Below, in pieces: positions 1-12,300 of a stretch of DNA of 64,000 nt. Below the pieces are notes generated by a model that did no database searches, was not told the DNA's origin, and was given only the letters and a program-made list of their open reading frames with translations. The stretch covers positions 1,271,311 through 1,335,310 of the forward strand of contig QANY01011336.1 in assembly GCA_003255025.1 (NCBI GenBank). The letters are read 5' to 3'. The DNA is from Datisca glomerata (lineage: Eukaryota; Streptophyta; Magnoliopsida; Cucurbitales; Datiscaceae). The position numbers were made by a program, and so were the translations under genes. How positions within the stretch are numbered: position 1 is the first letter of the stretch; the number at the start of each line of letters is the position of its first letter.

Positions 1-1442
1 CCTTTTTCCCTCATCATGGGTTCTCTATTAGCTTCCCGTTGTTGTTCCTCCCTCTTCATAAATTGATTAAGGTATCCTTCTTTCACCAGTTTCTCCACAT
101 AGTCCTTCACCTAGAAGCAGTCTTTTGTAAAATGTCCATTGCTCATGTGGAATGAGCAGTATTTGTCCTTATGCGCGTGGTCTGGCTCCCTCGTAAGTGA
201 GGCCGATCTTTTCAGCCAAGGTTTATCTTTTATCATCTCCAAGACTTGGTTTATTGAGACAGTTAATAGGGTCTAGACCTTGTCTCTAGGATAGATGTCA
301 TCCACGGGTCTCCTTCGAGCGACGGTTCTGTTCCGCTTGGTGTCTCCCTGCTCATCTTCTTTTTCTGTTCTCTGATTCTTCTTTTTGCCTGCACTTGAGC
401 TATGCTCTTATTTCTTTGACTTGTTAACCCGTTGTCCCGCTTGTTTTCATAAACTTCTTTCTTCTTCTTCCAACGTGATGTATGCTTGCATTCTTTGGAC
501 AACCTCCGCTATGTTCAGGAGCTTTATCTTTGATAAATCTTCCAAGAAGGCTGATTCCAGATCCAACCCTCGTCTAAAGGCCAGTCTCGCCACTTTGTCG
601 TCATAACTTTCTACCTTGGCCATTTCCTCCTTGAATCTGCGAGTGTATTTTTGAAGTGTTTTTCCTTTTGGGCGGATATCATCAGAAGGTAGTCTGAGTC
701 CTCCATTACTGCCCGGTAAGTAGAGTATTATATCAAAAAGGTAGTGGACATGACAGTAAAGTTAGAAATAAATTGAGCAGGGAGGGAGTGATACCATTTG
801 AGTGTAGTTCCATCATGCACATCAATGTGTCTTCATGCTTGTATAACGCCATGACTTGCTTGAACCGTCTGATATGATCTACAAGGTCAGACTTCCCTTC
901 ATAACATTTGAATTTAGGCGCCACGAACTTCCTCGGAATCGGGGCGGCTAGGATTTCTAGACATAATGAAGTTCTGGTGAGTGATTCTAGGTAGGTTTTG
1001 CCTGTGTTTCCTAGGCTCCTCAATTTCATCATCTATTCCATGACAGCTTCCGTCATGACTTTTGGTGGGCGAATTTCTCTCGCCTCATCCTTTTCGTGTT
1101 CATTGGACTGAACCTCCCTGTCTTCATTCTGTATGTTCCTACTGTTTTCATTGTCGCCTTCCCATCTGACTTCATTTCCTTCTTAGAATTTCTCCCTTCT
1201 TTCATGGTTAGTGTGTTGGCTGACTTATGCTAATGCCTGTAAGGTCCCGTTGCAATGCAGCGATCTGGTCCTGCATTTTCTACCATGCATTATGTAGCAT
1301 TTCGGCATTCCACTGTTCCATTTCTTGCATTCGACTTAGGATGGTCTGAATCATCTCAGATGGGTGAGCAGGGTGATTGGCTTATTCATCCCTGTTTTTG
1401 TTCCCTTCATTGAGGGCTGTGTTTGACCTGGTTCGAGGCATT
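1..1442 (-). pseudogene. Ty3/gypsy gag remnant, truncated by window edge
   Basis: The minus strand encodes pieces of a retrotransposon gag. A start codon near 1442 opens a short frame (MPRTRSNTALNEG). The frame at 733-1032 carries the typical gypsy gag core (EILAAPIPRKFVAPKFKCYEG, then a DHIRRFKQVMALY-like stretch). Near 40-200 a CX2-type knuckle-like segment (YCSFHMSNGHFTKDCF) is followed by EKLVKEGYLNQFM. Several stops and frame changes separate these blocks, so this is a dead copy. It is orientated away from the LTR at 1504-2641, as expected for gag following a 5' LTR. Pol would lie outside the window. The family call rests on recognising the retrotrans_gag pattern by eye. Confidence 0.75.
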
Positions 1443-1659
1443 ATTTGGTTTTATGGAGGTTATCTTTGAGGTTGTTTCTCTTCTCTCAATGAAAATACCA
1501 AAATGTAAAGGATTTTTTTAAGTTTGGTTAGGAGAATATCGATAATGCCTAATTTTTATAAGTGTTAATTAGAAAAAAAGAAGGAGAATGTAAGAGTAAA
1601 AGAAAAATGGGAGAATCTCAGGGTCAAAGTTGTATTGCCTCCTCCTCTAGTACATTGGC

Positions 1660-1671
1660 TTTTATATAGGC
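1660..1671 (-). promoter_or_regulatory. TATA box of the gypsy LTR promoter
   Basis: The minus strand reads CTATATAAAAG within the LTR, upstream of the gag remnant. Position and sequence fit an LTR RNA polymerase II promoter. Confidence 0.45.
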
Positions 1672-1979
1672 TTCCTAAATCCCATGAGTTAATTAAAACA
1701 ATAATATAAAAGGAAGCACTCATTATGTTTAGGTATCACACCCGTTGGTGGAGATCATTCTGCTGGGTATGCCCTTTTTTTCCTTTCTGTCTCACTCAGT
1801 CGTCAATCAATCACGGCCACTTAGCGATTTCTTATGACTACGAGCCAATCAGTCACATCCACTTAGTAGTTTGTCAACTTGTATCATCTGAGTATTTTCA
1901 ACTTTACTCAATCAATCATTATCGTTTGTCTGTCATTTCAAGTCTTTTCGCCTGTCTCCGTTCTTTTTCTTATCATTCT

Positions 1980-2405
1980 TTTCTCGTTCTAACGAGGTCT
2001 CCCGCTTATGTGCTCTTTCTTTCTCTAACGAGGTCTCCTGCTTCAGCGTTATTGCTCTGATGAGTTCTCCCGCTTCAGCGTTCTTTCCCGTTCTGACGAG
2101 GTCTCCCACTTCGGCGTTCTTTCTTGCTCTAACGAGGTTTCCTGCTTCAGCGTTCTTCCCATTCTGACGAGATCTCATGCTTCAGTGTTCTTCCCGCTCT
2201 GACGAGGTCTCTCACTTCAGCGTTCTTTCTCGTTCTGACGAGGTCTTCCGCTTCAGCGTTATTTCTTTCTCTGACGAGGTCTCCCGCATCAGCGATCTTT
2301 CCCGTTCTGACGAGGTCTCCCACTTCAGCATTCTTTCCATTCTGACGAGGTCTCCCGCTTCAGTGTTCTTTCTTGCTCTAACGATGTGTCCCACTTATGC
2401 ATTCT
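1980..2405. repeat. 36-bp minisatellite inside the gypsy LTR
   Basis: About eleven to twelve degenerate copies of a 36-bp unit (core TCTGACGAGGTCTCCCGCTT then CAGCGTTCTTTC) run head to tail. The period is a multiple of three, so long open frames arise on both strands with a 12-residue repeat (SDEVSHFS on plus, KRETSSERE on minus). These frames are by-products of the repeat and I do not call them genes. Confidence 0.85.
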
Positions 2406-2641
2406 TTACCGCTTAGCCCCTAATCTTGCCATGTTCATGGTCCACGCTTCCTCTCAAGATTCGTTCTTTCTGTACACGTGTCTTGAGTGATCTTTTTCCT
2501 ATTCAATAGGCTTGTCACAACATGAAATATCTTGCTTGGTCGAAAATTGAGTTACTCGCTCGCCGGCAAGTGATTCGAGGGGAACTGAGCTACGCTTTCC
2601 ATCGACGGCTTCTGGAAGAATGAGAGAATAGATTTCTGACA

Positions 2642-3529
2642 CTACATTTTTTTTTCAGAAAATGAGAGAGAGATGATAGATGGAAAATAGCTTTGGGCGA
2701 AGTGTATCATTTGTAGAGTACAATTGAAGAATTTGCACCAAAGTTTTGGTACCTCCGAGCGCTAAAGTCCCAAAATGTGCATTAAACCTGACTGATGTTT
2801 TTTCTATTTCCATAAGAGAAAATAACCATCATTACTTAATTATTCATTAAAATAACTTATTAAATAAATTTATGAATGTTTTGTCATTCATTAATAGTTA
2901 AATTAATGTGTGAAAAATTTACATAACTCTATTGGTGAATAATTACTCTCTAAAAAATAATACTCTTGAGATGGATTTACTTTTAAAATAAAACTCATTT
3001 TTAAGTTACTCTCGAACTTACATATTTTCTCTTATCAACAAACCAAAAAAATTACTTGCATATTTTATATAGTTGATATCTAATTAACTGAAATGCATTA
3101 CTATATTAATTATATGCATCTCAGTTATAAATAATATAAGTAAATCTAAAGTTTGATCAGACATAATCAAATAACTTGATTGTAGCATTTTAAATTATTT
3201 AAACATTTGATTGAGAAAATTAAAATTTAAATATTAGGAACTGTAGGACCATAGGTGCCCTATTTGATTGAGTATGTAATAAATTGCAAATATGCTCCAA
3301 GTAATAAATGTCCAAGTTTCTTTTGGATATCAATTCCAATATGATCTTTATGTCTCATTATCCCATACTACTCCTTAAAGAATACTCATGCTTAAAAAGA
3401 TAAATCCTAGACTAATAATATTATAACTCTAATGATCTAATTATTAAATCAATTGATACTTGTAACAATTCTTATAAGAAAAAAAAAGTCTTTTTAAAGC
3501 ATTGTTTAGTTCGTTTATGGATTGGATCT
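2642..3529. other. AT-rich spacer without recognisable genes
   Basis: Low-complexity AT-rich sequence between the gypsy LTR and the copia element. No coding frame, RNA gene or clear repeat was seen. Confidence 0.6.
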
Positions 3530-3534
3530 CACCA

Positions 3535-3729
3535 TGTCACACGGATTGATATACTAATTTGGATTTCCTATAATTCTTCATAGCTTAGCTATGCATATTT
3601 GTTAATATTTATACTTCCATATTTGATGATGATTATTTGCAATTACGCGAGTTTAGGGTTGTATTAAATTAATTATTTTCTATTTAATAAAGAAAACCTC
3701 TCATGGAGAGATCATTCGTCAAATTGACA
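3535..3729 (+). repeat. 5' LTR of the copia element
   Basis: Begins TGTCACACGG and ends AAATTGACA. It is immediately followed by the primer-binding site at 3730. It aligns along its whole length to 8297-8494. Confidence 0.92.
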
Positions 3730-3742
3730 TGGTATTAGAGCC
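3730..3742 (+). other. Primer-binding site of the copia element
   Basis: TGGTATTAGAGCC abuts the 5' LTR. It differs from the usual initiator-methionine-tRNA complement TGGTATCAGAGC by a single base (C to T) over its 12 positions. Confidence 0.8.
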
Positions 3743-4199
3743 TAAATTCGAAATTAGGGTTTTCTTGTTTATCACCTTTTGGTGAGCTTGCTGTTGTGAT
3801 AATTCTCTTTGTTGGTGCCGATCCTCTCTGTGGTGATACTCGGTATTTTCTCTGTGGTGAATCTCTCTGTGGTCGTTCTCCCCCGTGATCGTTCTTTTAG
3901 TTCTTTGCGGAAGAACTTTTTGCGGGCTTTGTTTTGGAACGAAACAAATTTGGTGGGGACGAAGCAAATTTGGTAGACTTTTCTCCATAGGAAGTAATTT
4001 TGTGGTGGTGGTGAATTAACAGTGGAGTTATTTATATTATTTTGATTTGGTTAAATACTATTTTGACTCATTGGAAGGCGTATTGCATATTATCATTTGT
4101 TTGATGTGGTCAATACTTCTCTGTGAAGATTTAATGTTCTTTATTCAGAGGAATTTATTGTCTTCAATTATTGAATAACGTCTACTACGAATACGGACT

Positions 4200-5057
4200 A
4201 GTTTGATGTTTGATTCACGGGTAAGAACTATTCTGTCTGGGAATTCAGTTTCAGATATTTGTTATTGGAAAGGATTTGTAGGGACATATACATGGCAATA
4301 CTCATGCACCCAATGAGACTGAGGAACTTGCACAATGGCTGGACAAAGATGCACATGTGAAGACATGGATCTTAATGTTTGTTGATCCATTTATCGTTCT
4401 CAATTTAAAGCCATACAAAACTGAAAAAAAAGCATGTGGGAATACTTGAAGAATGTGTATAATCAAGAAAGCACAGCTCGTCGTTTTCAACTAGAATATG
4501 ATATTGCTAATTACAAGCAAGGCAATCTCTCTATTCAGGAGTATTTTTCTGGTTTCGAGAATTTATGGAGAGAGATTTCTGATATAATTTATGCACAGGT
4601 CCCTGCTACATCCCTTTATGATGTTCAAGCGGTTCGTGAGCAAAGTAAGATGGATCAATTTTTGATGAAGTTACAAGCTGAACTTAAAGTTACTCGCTCT
4701 AATTTGATGAATCAAGTCCCTTCCCATCATTGGATAATTGTCTTGGCGAATTACTTCATGAAGAACAATGTCTTCGGACACAGGCTGGGTTGCAGACATT
4801 TCAAGCTTGCTTATGTAGTTTACGAGAAAGGAAAAGGTCGAGATATAAGTAAGGTTCAGTGCTTCAGCTGCAAGGAATATGATCATATTGCTACAAATTA
4901 TGGAAAGAAAATTTGCAACTATCGTAAGAAAACATGTCATACTATCAAAGAATGTACCACGATACCACAAAATCGCTCGACTAGTGCTCACTCAACTAGT
5001 CTCACTTCGTCACCTTATTCAGCATCTCAAACCTCAATTACTCTAGAAACGGTGTAG
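4200..5057 (+). pseudogene. copia gag (UBN2-type) with degraded zinc knuckles
   Basis: The frame at 4434-5057 reads through the gag core (MWEYLKNVYNQE, QEYFSGFENLWREI). An upstream broken frame from about 4200 supplies the N-terminal NYSVWEFQFQI-like part. The nucleic-acid-binding CX2CX4HX4C knuckle is present as CFSCKEYDHIATNY, where the last cysteine is tyrosine. A second knuckle (CNYRKKTCHTIKEC) has arginine at the second cysteine. Both changes should abolish zinc binding, consistent with neutral decay. Confidence 0.8.
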
Positions 5058-5060
5058 CAT

Positions 5061-6100
5061 ATGATTGTATCTGCCTTTTCTGCCTTAGGACTCCAAGGTA
5101 AGAAAACCTCTTCATCTCAGTCTCGGCTTGTTGACTCTAGTGCAACCAACCATATGACAAATTCTTCTTATGCTCTTCACGATATTCGTCAATATCATGG
5201 TACCTCGAATATTAAAATTGCTAATGGAAGTCATATACCTATTAATGCTATCAGGGATCTTAATTATTCATTTCATGATGTTTTTTATCATGCAATTATC
5301 TACTAATCTTATCTCAGTTGGTCAGTTAATTGATAACAACTGTGATGTCCATTTTTCTTGTGGTGGTTGTCTTGTTGCAGGATTAGGTGTCTGGGAAGAT
5401 ACTCGTGAAGGGGAGTAAAGTTGGGAGAATGTTTCCATTACATTTTATGCTCCATCTTATCTACCTTTATCTTGTAAGAAGTTAATAATAAGAGCGAGGT
5501 ATGTCACAAATATTTAGGTCATCCAAACTCTGTTGTTTTATCTCATCTTTTGAAATCTCGTTTATTGGGTAATAAAGAATATGTTTCTTCTTCTTTATCC
5601 TTCGATTGCTCTACATAAAAATTGATTAAGAGTAAGACTCTTCCATTTCCATCTCATGGTAGACGTGTGAATAAATGCTTTGAAATCATACATAGTGACG
5701 TGTATGGCATTACTCCTATCATTTCTCATGCTTCCTATAAGTATTTTGTGACATTCATGGATGATTTTAGTCGATAGACTTGATATATTTTCTTTGTGTC
5801 AAATCTGAGGTCTTTTATATTTTCAGGACTTTTATAGCCTATGTCGAAATACAATTCTCTACATGTCTTAAGGTTTTGAGATCTGACTTTAGGTAGGAAT
5901 ACACGTCACACGAATTTCATGATTTTTTACAACACAAATGTATAGTCTCTCAACGCTCATTCCTTCTAGTCCACAGCGAAATGATGTTGCCAAACAGAAA
6001 AATCGTCATCTTAGATGTTGTTTGTACCTTATTGATCGAGCCTTCTATTCCTTCTAAATTATGGATTGAAGCTTTATTACTATAGTTTATTTGATTAATC
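5061..6100 (+). pseudogene. copia protease and integrase remnants
   Basis: A protease-like segment at about 5120 reads VDSSATNHMT, with DSS in place of the active-site DSG/DTG. From about 5490 a pre-integrase HxxxH/CxxC-like block (CHKYLGHPNS) is followed by an integrase core start (IHSDVYGITP ... KYFVTFMDDFSR) near 5690-5775. In-frame stops and frameshifts are frequent. The order and motifs fit copia pol. Confidence 0.7.
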
Positions 6101-6789
6101 CCCTACCATTATAAATTTTGAATTTTGATTCTCCCTATTATCGTCTAAATCATCAACAACCTATTTATCTTGATCTTCATACTTTTAGACGTGTTTGTTT
6201 TCTCCATTTGCCTTCTCATGAACGTCATAAACTCTCTGCTTTCAATCTGTTAAATGTGTTTTTTTGGGTTATAGTATTTCACACAAAGTTCATATGTCTT
6301 ATGATCCATGCTATAACCGAATTTGTATATCTCGTAATGTGTTTTTAACATCAATTTTTATTTCCTATCCATATTGAGTATTTGCCTGAAATCAATTCTC
6401 TTTCTTGCTTGATGAGATACCTCTTATTCTTGAGTGATTTAAACCCAGATTTGTGTATAAGCGATGTCAACCAACTCTGCCTCTTCTCGACATTGACCTG
6501 TCAACTGAGCTTGTTCAGACGCCTACCATTGAGCCTGAGTTGACATCCACATCGATTCACCTTCTGAGCCTCTTAACCCGTCATATGAACATGTTCAGAC
6601 ACCTACCATTGAGCTTGCGTTGACATCCGATGTTGATCCACCTTCTGCGCCTTCTATGCTTGGGCCCTGACGCTCAATTGGAGTTTCACGTCCTCCTGAT
6701 TGATATGGTTATTCTCATGAATGATATGATGTCTCACATACTTCTCTTAATGCTACTTTGTCTTATGTTCCCATTCCAAGTTATTTTTC

Positions 6790-7640
6790 TGAGGCTGTTA
6801 AACATGAATGTTGGCAGAAGGAAATGGATGAGGAACTTCAGGCTATTCAAGAAAATCATACTTGGGATGTTGTTCCATGTCCGTCCACTATCAAAGCAAT
6901 TGGTTGTAAATGAGTTTACTCGATTAAGCTTCGCTCTGATGGAACTCTTGATCGTTAAAAGGTGTGATTGGTGGGACTTGATAATCAACAAAAATATGGG
7001 GTTGACTATGAGTGAACCTTTTCTTTAGTAGCAAAGATGACTACAATGCTTATTGTGCTTTCTATTGCAGCTTCTTAGAGGTGGTCACTCTTTGAAATGG
7101 ATGTCAAAAATGCATTTCTTCATGGTGACCTAAGTATGATATTTGCATGAAACATCCCTTAGGTTTATTTTCTTCTCATTCTCCTCATGTATATAAGTTG
7201 AGACACTCTTTGTAAGGTTTGAAACAAGCTCCACGAGCATGGTTTGAGAAGTTTCGATCTACTTTGCTTCAATTCTCTTTCGTGCAAAGTCAATACTACT
7301 CTTCTTTGTTCCTCTGCAAAACGTCAGCCGATGTTGTCTTATTACTCATTTACGTTGATTGTATTGTCATCACTGGGACTGATTCTATGTTGATTACCCG
7401 CATTCAACTGCATCTCAAAGATTCCTCCATATGGAGGATCTTGGACAACTTACTTATTTGTTGGGCTTGGAGGTCCATACTGATTCATCTGGTATCTTCT
7501 TGAACCAGCACAAATACACCCAAGACTTAATTACCTTAACAGGTCTACATGATTCCTCTTCTGTGGACACTCTAATGGATGTTAACGTGAAGTACCAACG
7601 AGAGGGGGGAGATCTCCTGTCTGATCTTACTAAGTATTGA
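6790..7640 (+). pseudogene. copia reverse transcriptase remnant
   Basis: RVT_2-type blocks are visible: MDVKNAFLHGDL at about 7098-7133 in a broken frame, then LLIYVDCIVITG near 7340-7375, where the catalytic YVDD has become YVDC. Next comes LTYLLGLEVHTD near 7450-7485 in another frame. The loss of the second catalytic aspartate and several frameshifts make it non-functional. Confidence 0.78.
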
Positions 7641-7799
7641 CAATTGGTTGAAGGATTGAACTATTTGACTATTACAAGTCCTAATATCTCAATTGATGTT
7701 CAACAAGTTAATCAGTTCATGCACTATCCCCATCACCTTTATCTCGTTATTGTTCGTCATATTATACAATATCTTTGAGGCACTCTTAGTCGGAGGTCT

Positions 7800-8280
7800 A
7801 TTTTTTCTGGCTGGTTGCTTTTAGTGATGCTAATTGGGCTGGGTGTACAGACACTGGTAGATCATGTTATAAGATGGTATATGTTTCCTGGGTCATCCTT
7901 AATCTCGTGGAAAAGTAAGAAACAAGATCGAGTTTCCAAACCCTCCATTGAGTCCGAATATGGTGCTATGTCTGCTGCTTGTTCGGAAATTGTTTGGCTT
8001 CGAGGTATTGTCGATGAACTTGGTTTTCCACAACGTATCCCACACTTCTTCATGCCGACAACACTAGCGCCATTCAAATTGCTGCAAATCTGATTTATCA
8101 TGAGCATATAAAACATATTGAAGTCGATTGTCATTCGATTCTCGAGACCCTTGATACAAATGTTACCTCTCGTCTACATATCTCCACGGATCTTCTAATC
8201 GCCGATGTGTTTACCAAAGCTATGACACGTCAACGTCATTACTTTTTTGTGAGCAAATTGATGCTTCTTGATCAACCAAC
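7800..8280 (+). pseudogene. copia RNase H domain remnant
   Basis: The frame at 7815-8093 contains SWKSKKQDRVSKPSIESEYG, the copia RNase H signature, followed by WLRGIVDELGFPQ. A shifted frame continues to the C-terminal IADVFTKAM segment just before the polypurine tract. The domain is interrupted by frameshifts. Confidence 0.8.
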
Positions 8281-8296
8281 ATCAATTTGAGGGGGA

Positions 8297-8494
8297 TGTC
8301 ACACAGATTGATATATTAATTTGGATTTTATATGATTCTTCATAGCTTAGTTGTGTATATTTGTTAATATTTATACTTCGATATTTGGTGATAATTAGCT
8401 GCAATTGCGCATGAGTTTAGGGTTGTATTAAATTAATTCTTTTCTATTTGATAGAGGAAACCTCTCATGGAGAGATCATTTAATCAAATAGACA
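8297..8494 (+). repeat. 3' LTR of the copia element
   Basis: Begins TGTCACACAG directly after the polypurine tract and ends AAATAGACA, followed by the CACCA target duplication. Confidence 0.92.
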
Positions 8495-8499
8495 CACCA

Positions 8500-9323
8500 A
8501 AAGAAAAAGACTGATTTAATCAATTATTATTTTTACTAAAAATTCTTATGAATTTTTGAAATTTAATGACTATTAGAGCTACTGAAAATAATGATCCACA
8601 TAGAAGATAAGCCAATACCATCATACTTTGGCCTCTTTATAAGACGGTGCATTCCAAGGTGTGAAGTGAGAGAGAAAAATGAGAGAGAAGGGGTTTCATA
8701 ATTAGAGTTTTAAATAAGACGATATTTTCATTTTTCATTTTTTCCATAATGAATATTTAAAAGTCATAAGAAATAGAGTTCAATCGATTTTAAAATATTT
8801 GTTGTTTTGGAAAAACATAAAATAAAGAGATCCTTGAAAAATAAGATAAACTAGATGCGATGAAAACAATTATTAATATAGTAAATGTCATTCATATTAT
8901 TATGTTTGTTCCATGTTCCAATACTATAACCATGATAATTCACTACCTCGTAATTTCATTTAATCTTTTTACTAATCTTCAAAGGCCGAGAGATGACAAA
9001 CTTTAAAAATATGATGAAGGAAAGAGAGATGAAATTTTCTAATAATTAGGAAAAAAAGATAGAAGAACATTAAAGTAATACGAGCAATTCATGTCATTAT
9101 TTTTCTCTACATAGTTTAACTACTCTAACCGATAGAAATATAATTATTCTAATTTATTTCTCTTTCAATACTAGATTATAAGGTCCAAACTTGTGCTCTC
9201 ATAATTGTGAGAATAACATACATTAATTATATTCAATAATTACATTATGTATGATACTCCTCTGAAGAAAAAGAGATAAATTTGTGAGAGTTTAGGGATC
9301 TAAAAATAAAAAGGTGAAAAGAT
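8500..9323. other. AT-rich spacer, 3' flank of the ALDH gene
   Basis: No coding frame or clear repeat was seen. The 3' UTR and polyadenylation site of the minus-strand ALDH gene should lie at the right end of this interval. I could not place them precisely. Confidence 0.5.
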
Positions 9324-12300
9324 TCAAAGCCAAGGAGAATTATACAAGGGAGTGACAACAGATTTAAGTTGAAGGTACTTGTGGATAGCTTCTAAGCCAA
9401 AATCTCGACCAAAACCACTCATCTTATAGCCACCATAAGGGCAGCTTCGATCAAAAGCGAAATAGCAATTAATCCAAACAATGCCTGCTCTTATTGACCT
9501 TGACACTGTGTTTGCCAAGTTTATGTTCTTTGTCACTATTCCTGCTGCCAACCCATACCTTGTGTTGTTCGCACTCTTTATTGCCTCCTCTACTGTCCTT
9601 TATTACCATATATATATATAGCAATAAGATTCAAAAACAACTTTTCTCAAATTTAAGGCTGTGTTTGGGAGCATTTCTCTTCCAAAGTGTGTATACATTG
9701 TGCATTAAAAACTATTATAGACTCAAAACAGACTAATTATTTAAGATATAAGAGCTTCTGTGATACTAGTTTGGTAACATTTATCTCGAAAGTGATAGAA
9801 GACAATATCATATATCTCATCATGATTCTGGCATCAGTGCTCTAACTGTTCTTAAGTGTATGAATACAGTTAACCTCCCTTCAAATGAGAGTCAAAGTGT
9901 GAAAATGGTGTTTCTGTCCCTACAAGCGAGTAAGAGATTCTTATATATTTGAGATACCTCACACACATTTGATGTACTTTTAGTATCATATCAATCCAAC
10001 ACCGCTGGATTTCCCTTAATATATATGTGTTTTTCTTTTAATAATTTTTTCTACATTTTGAAGAACTTTTTCAAGAAACATTTGAGGAAATGTTTACTTT
10101 TATTCTAACGCATTTTGATTTTTCTTAATATCCTACAACACCATAATTTCTTTTTATCTATTTAGTCACTAAACTTTTAACTCCTTATAATCAAGTCTTT
10201 ATTGTCAGTTTTGTAAACGTAACATCACAAAAACGATGACTTGACACATCACTAAATGAACAGTGTGGCAAGTCATTATTTTCATCTCACATGTCATTAT
10301 TTAACACTTACTTGAATCTCAAGAGGGCTAAAACTGGTCCAAAGATTTCATCTCGTGCTATAAGCATGTCTTCCTGAGAAAATAAAAAAGAGAAAAACCA
10401 ATCTAAATATTCTTTTTGATTTATTATTCATATGAGTAATTCTAGAATAATCAAGTAATTGATCAAGTTTTAAGTGACTAAGTGACGGAGAAATCATCTA
10501 TAGATTATTTTGTCAAATTATTTTAACGAGTCATCAAACGTCAATCTATTAATGATTATCACATTAGTTGATCACTTAAAACTTGATCAATTACCTAATC
10601 ACTCTTGAATTATTCTATTCATATAAAGTTGAAAAAATATATATAAGTATTACCTTAACATCAGTGAATATGGTTGGCTCAATGTAATAACCCTTGCTGC
10701 CAATAGGCTTTCCACCAGTTAACAAAGTAGCACCCTCTCTTTTTCCCTGCTCTATGTAGTATAGTATTTTCTCAAACTGTTTCTTATCTACCTGCACCAT
10801 TTTAATATAGATTATATAATCTATTTTTTTTATGTTATGTCATATTGTTAAAAACTATTATATATGTGGAAAGGAGCATTGTAAATATATATATATATAT
10901 ATGGGGTCAGAGATAAATTGTCTGGAAGATTCAGGAAGATCAACCTTATAAGGAGGAATACTTCTGTTACTTCTACTAGAAATGCTTCTAATTAAGGGTT
11001 TCTGAAAACAAAGATAAACATTACCTCTTTGGGTTTGAATGACATCTTCAATAGATTGTCTAATTATAGGTCTGGTTGGTACGACATTAGAGATTTACCA
11101 CATTTCAGGAAAAGTAATATCAGCCCAAGGTATCATGCGAGGAATAACTATCTGGCTGTTAAAAAGATTAGTATCAATAAAGACTGTATGTCCTTGCTCA
11201 CTTTGCTTCCGGGTGTAAGGCTTTAAGGTCGAGAGAACCTTAAGGTGAATCTTGAATAAGATGACAAAAGGAGATGATCCTGGTAGGTAATCATAACCAT
11301 GCGATTGAACTCTGAGTTCAAGAACTTTGGCTAAATTACTGTCAGAAAGAGCAACACTCAGATTCGGATAAATATTAAAATATACTAGTCCATGAGATAA
11401 ACTGGTCTCTATGGCTCCCATAAGTGAGGCTTTCCAGTTTAAGCATCTAGCATCTCTAAGAGTGTATTGTATGCTAGTGTTCTAATCTAATAAAGTCAAT
11501 GGCTTGAAAGTAATTTGCAAGAGATATTTATACTTTTGCATAAAATGATATAAATCATGTATATGCAAGAAATAGATTATATCATCATTATTCTGTAAAG
11601 GAATAGCATAATCAAAAGTTTTGATTATCTTTCTACTGGTGAAATCAAAAGTTCCAATTTTATAAATTGTTTCTGATTTAACTTTGGGTATTGTCCATTT
11701 ATCCAAAGCTTCTTTAACATCCTGATAAGCAATTAATTCTGCAACTTCTATAGTTGATGGTACTGTATTAACTATTGTTGTGATAGAAGGAGAGCTTAGT
11801 TCAGATATGTTTGTTTGGTGACCATGTATGAATAATTTAAAGAGAATATAAACACTACTATAACCAAAACTATTCATCGCTCTGATACCAACTTGGATCT
11901 CATGGATATGAGGATTCCTTTATCCCTGAAGACTATATCAAGGGTATCCACATATCTGATAACCAGATATCTCATGGTGTTTATGAATCAAATACTAACA
12001 GAATGCCAAATAGCCCAACTGTCAGTGATATGCAATTCAATCTTTAATGGATTTTACACCCAGAAGTTTATTAAGACAGAGTCTTCACAAAGATTTTATG
12101 CAGCCAAAGTACCAGGATTTTAGGAATTGGTATTTTTCTAACCATAATTTTCAACAGCTTTTAGATCTTAAAAATCTTTATTACTACCAGTTGGAGAAAG
12201 ATTAGCGCCTTCAGTCTTTTCCTGAATGATATTATCAGCTTACGTTACATGTTAAAATTCATGATGACCAACAATTATAAGTTCTGTCTAATATGCAAAA

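Larger units (their letters stand above)
1504..2641 (-). mobile_element. LTR of the gypsy element (probable 5' LTR)
   Basis: On the minus strand this 1,138-bp segment begins TGTCAG and ends TTTACA, i.e. TG...CA. It lies directly upstream of the gag start. A good TATA box (CCTATATAAAAGC) lies at 1659-1670 on the minus strand, about 155 bp before the proposed LTR end, where an LTR promoter would sit. Just after the end the minus strand reads TTTTGGTATTTTCATTG, a candidate but unassigned primer-binding site. No second LTR is in the window, so the boundaries are inferred from the terminal dinucleotides and gag position only. Confidence 0.55.
3535..8494 (+). mobile_element. Complete but inactive Ty1/copia retrotransposon
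   Basis: A 4,960-bp element flanked by a perfect 5-bp target duplication CACCA (3530-3534 and 8495-8499). The LTRs are 195 bp (3535-3729) and 198 bp (8297-8494). They differ at roughly twenty positions, so the insertion is old. A methionine-tRNA-type primer-binding site (TGGTATTAGAGCC) follows the 5' LTR and a polypurine tract (TTTGAGGGGGA) precedes the 3' LTR. The coding order gag, protease, integrase, reverse transcriptase, RNase H defines copia. All domains carry stops or frameshifts, so the element is not autonomous. Confidence 0.93.

Noticed and set aside
385..606. Plus-strand open frame of 73 codons
   Set aside because: It is the antisense shadow of the minus-strand gypsy gag remnant and shows no independent domain.
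1725..2416. Long plus and minus open frames across the LTR
   Set aside because: They are produced by the 36-bp tandem repeat, whose period is a multiple of three.
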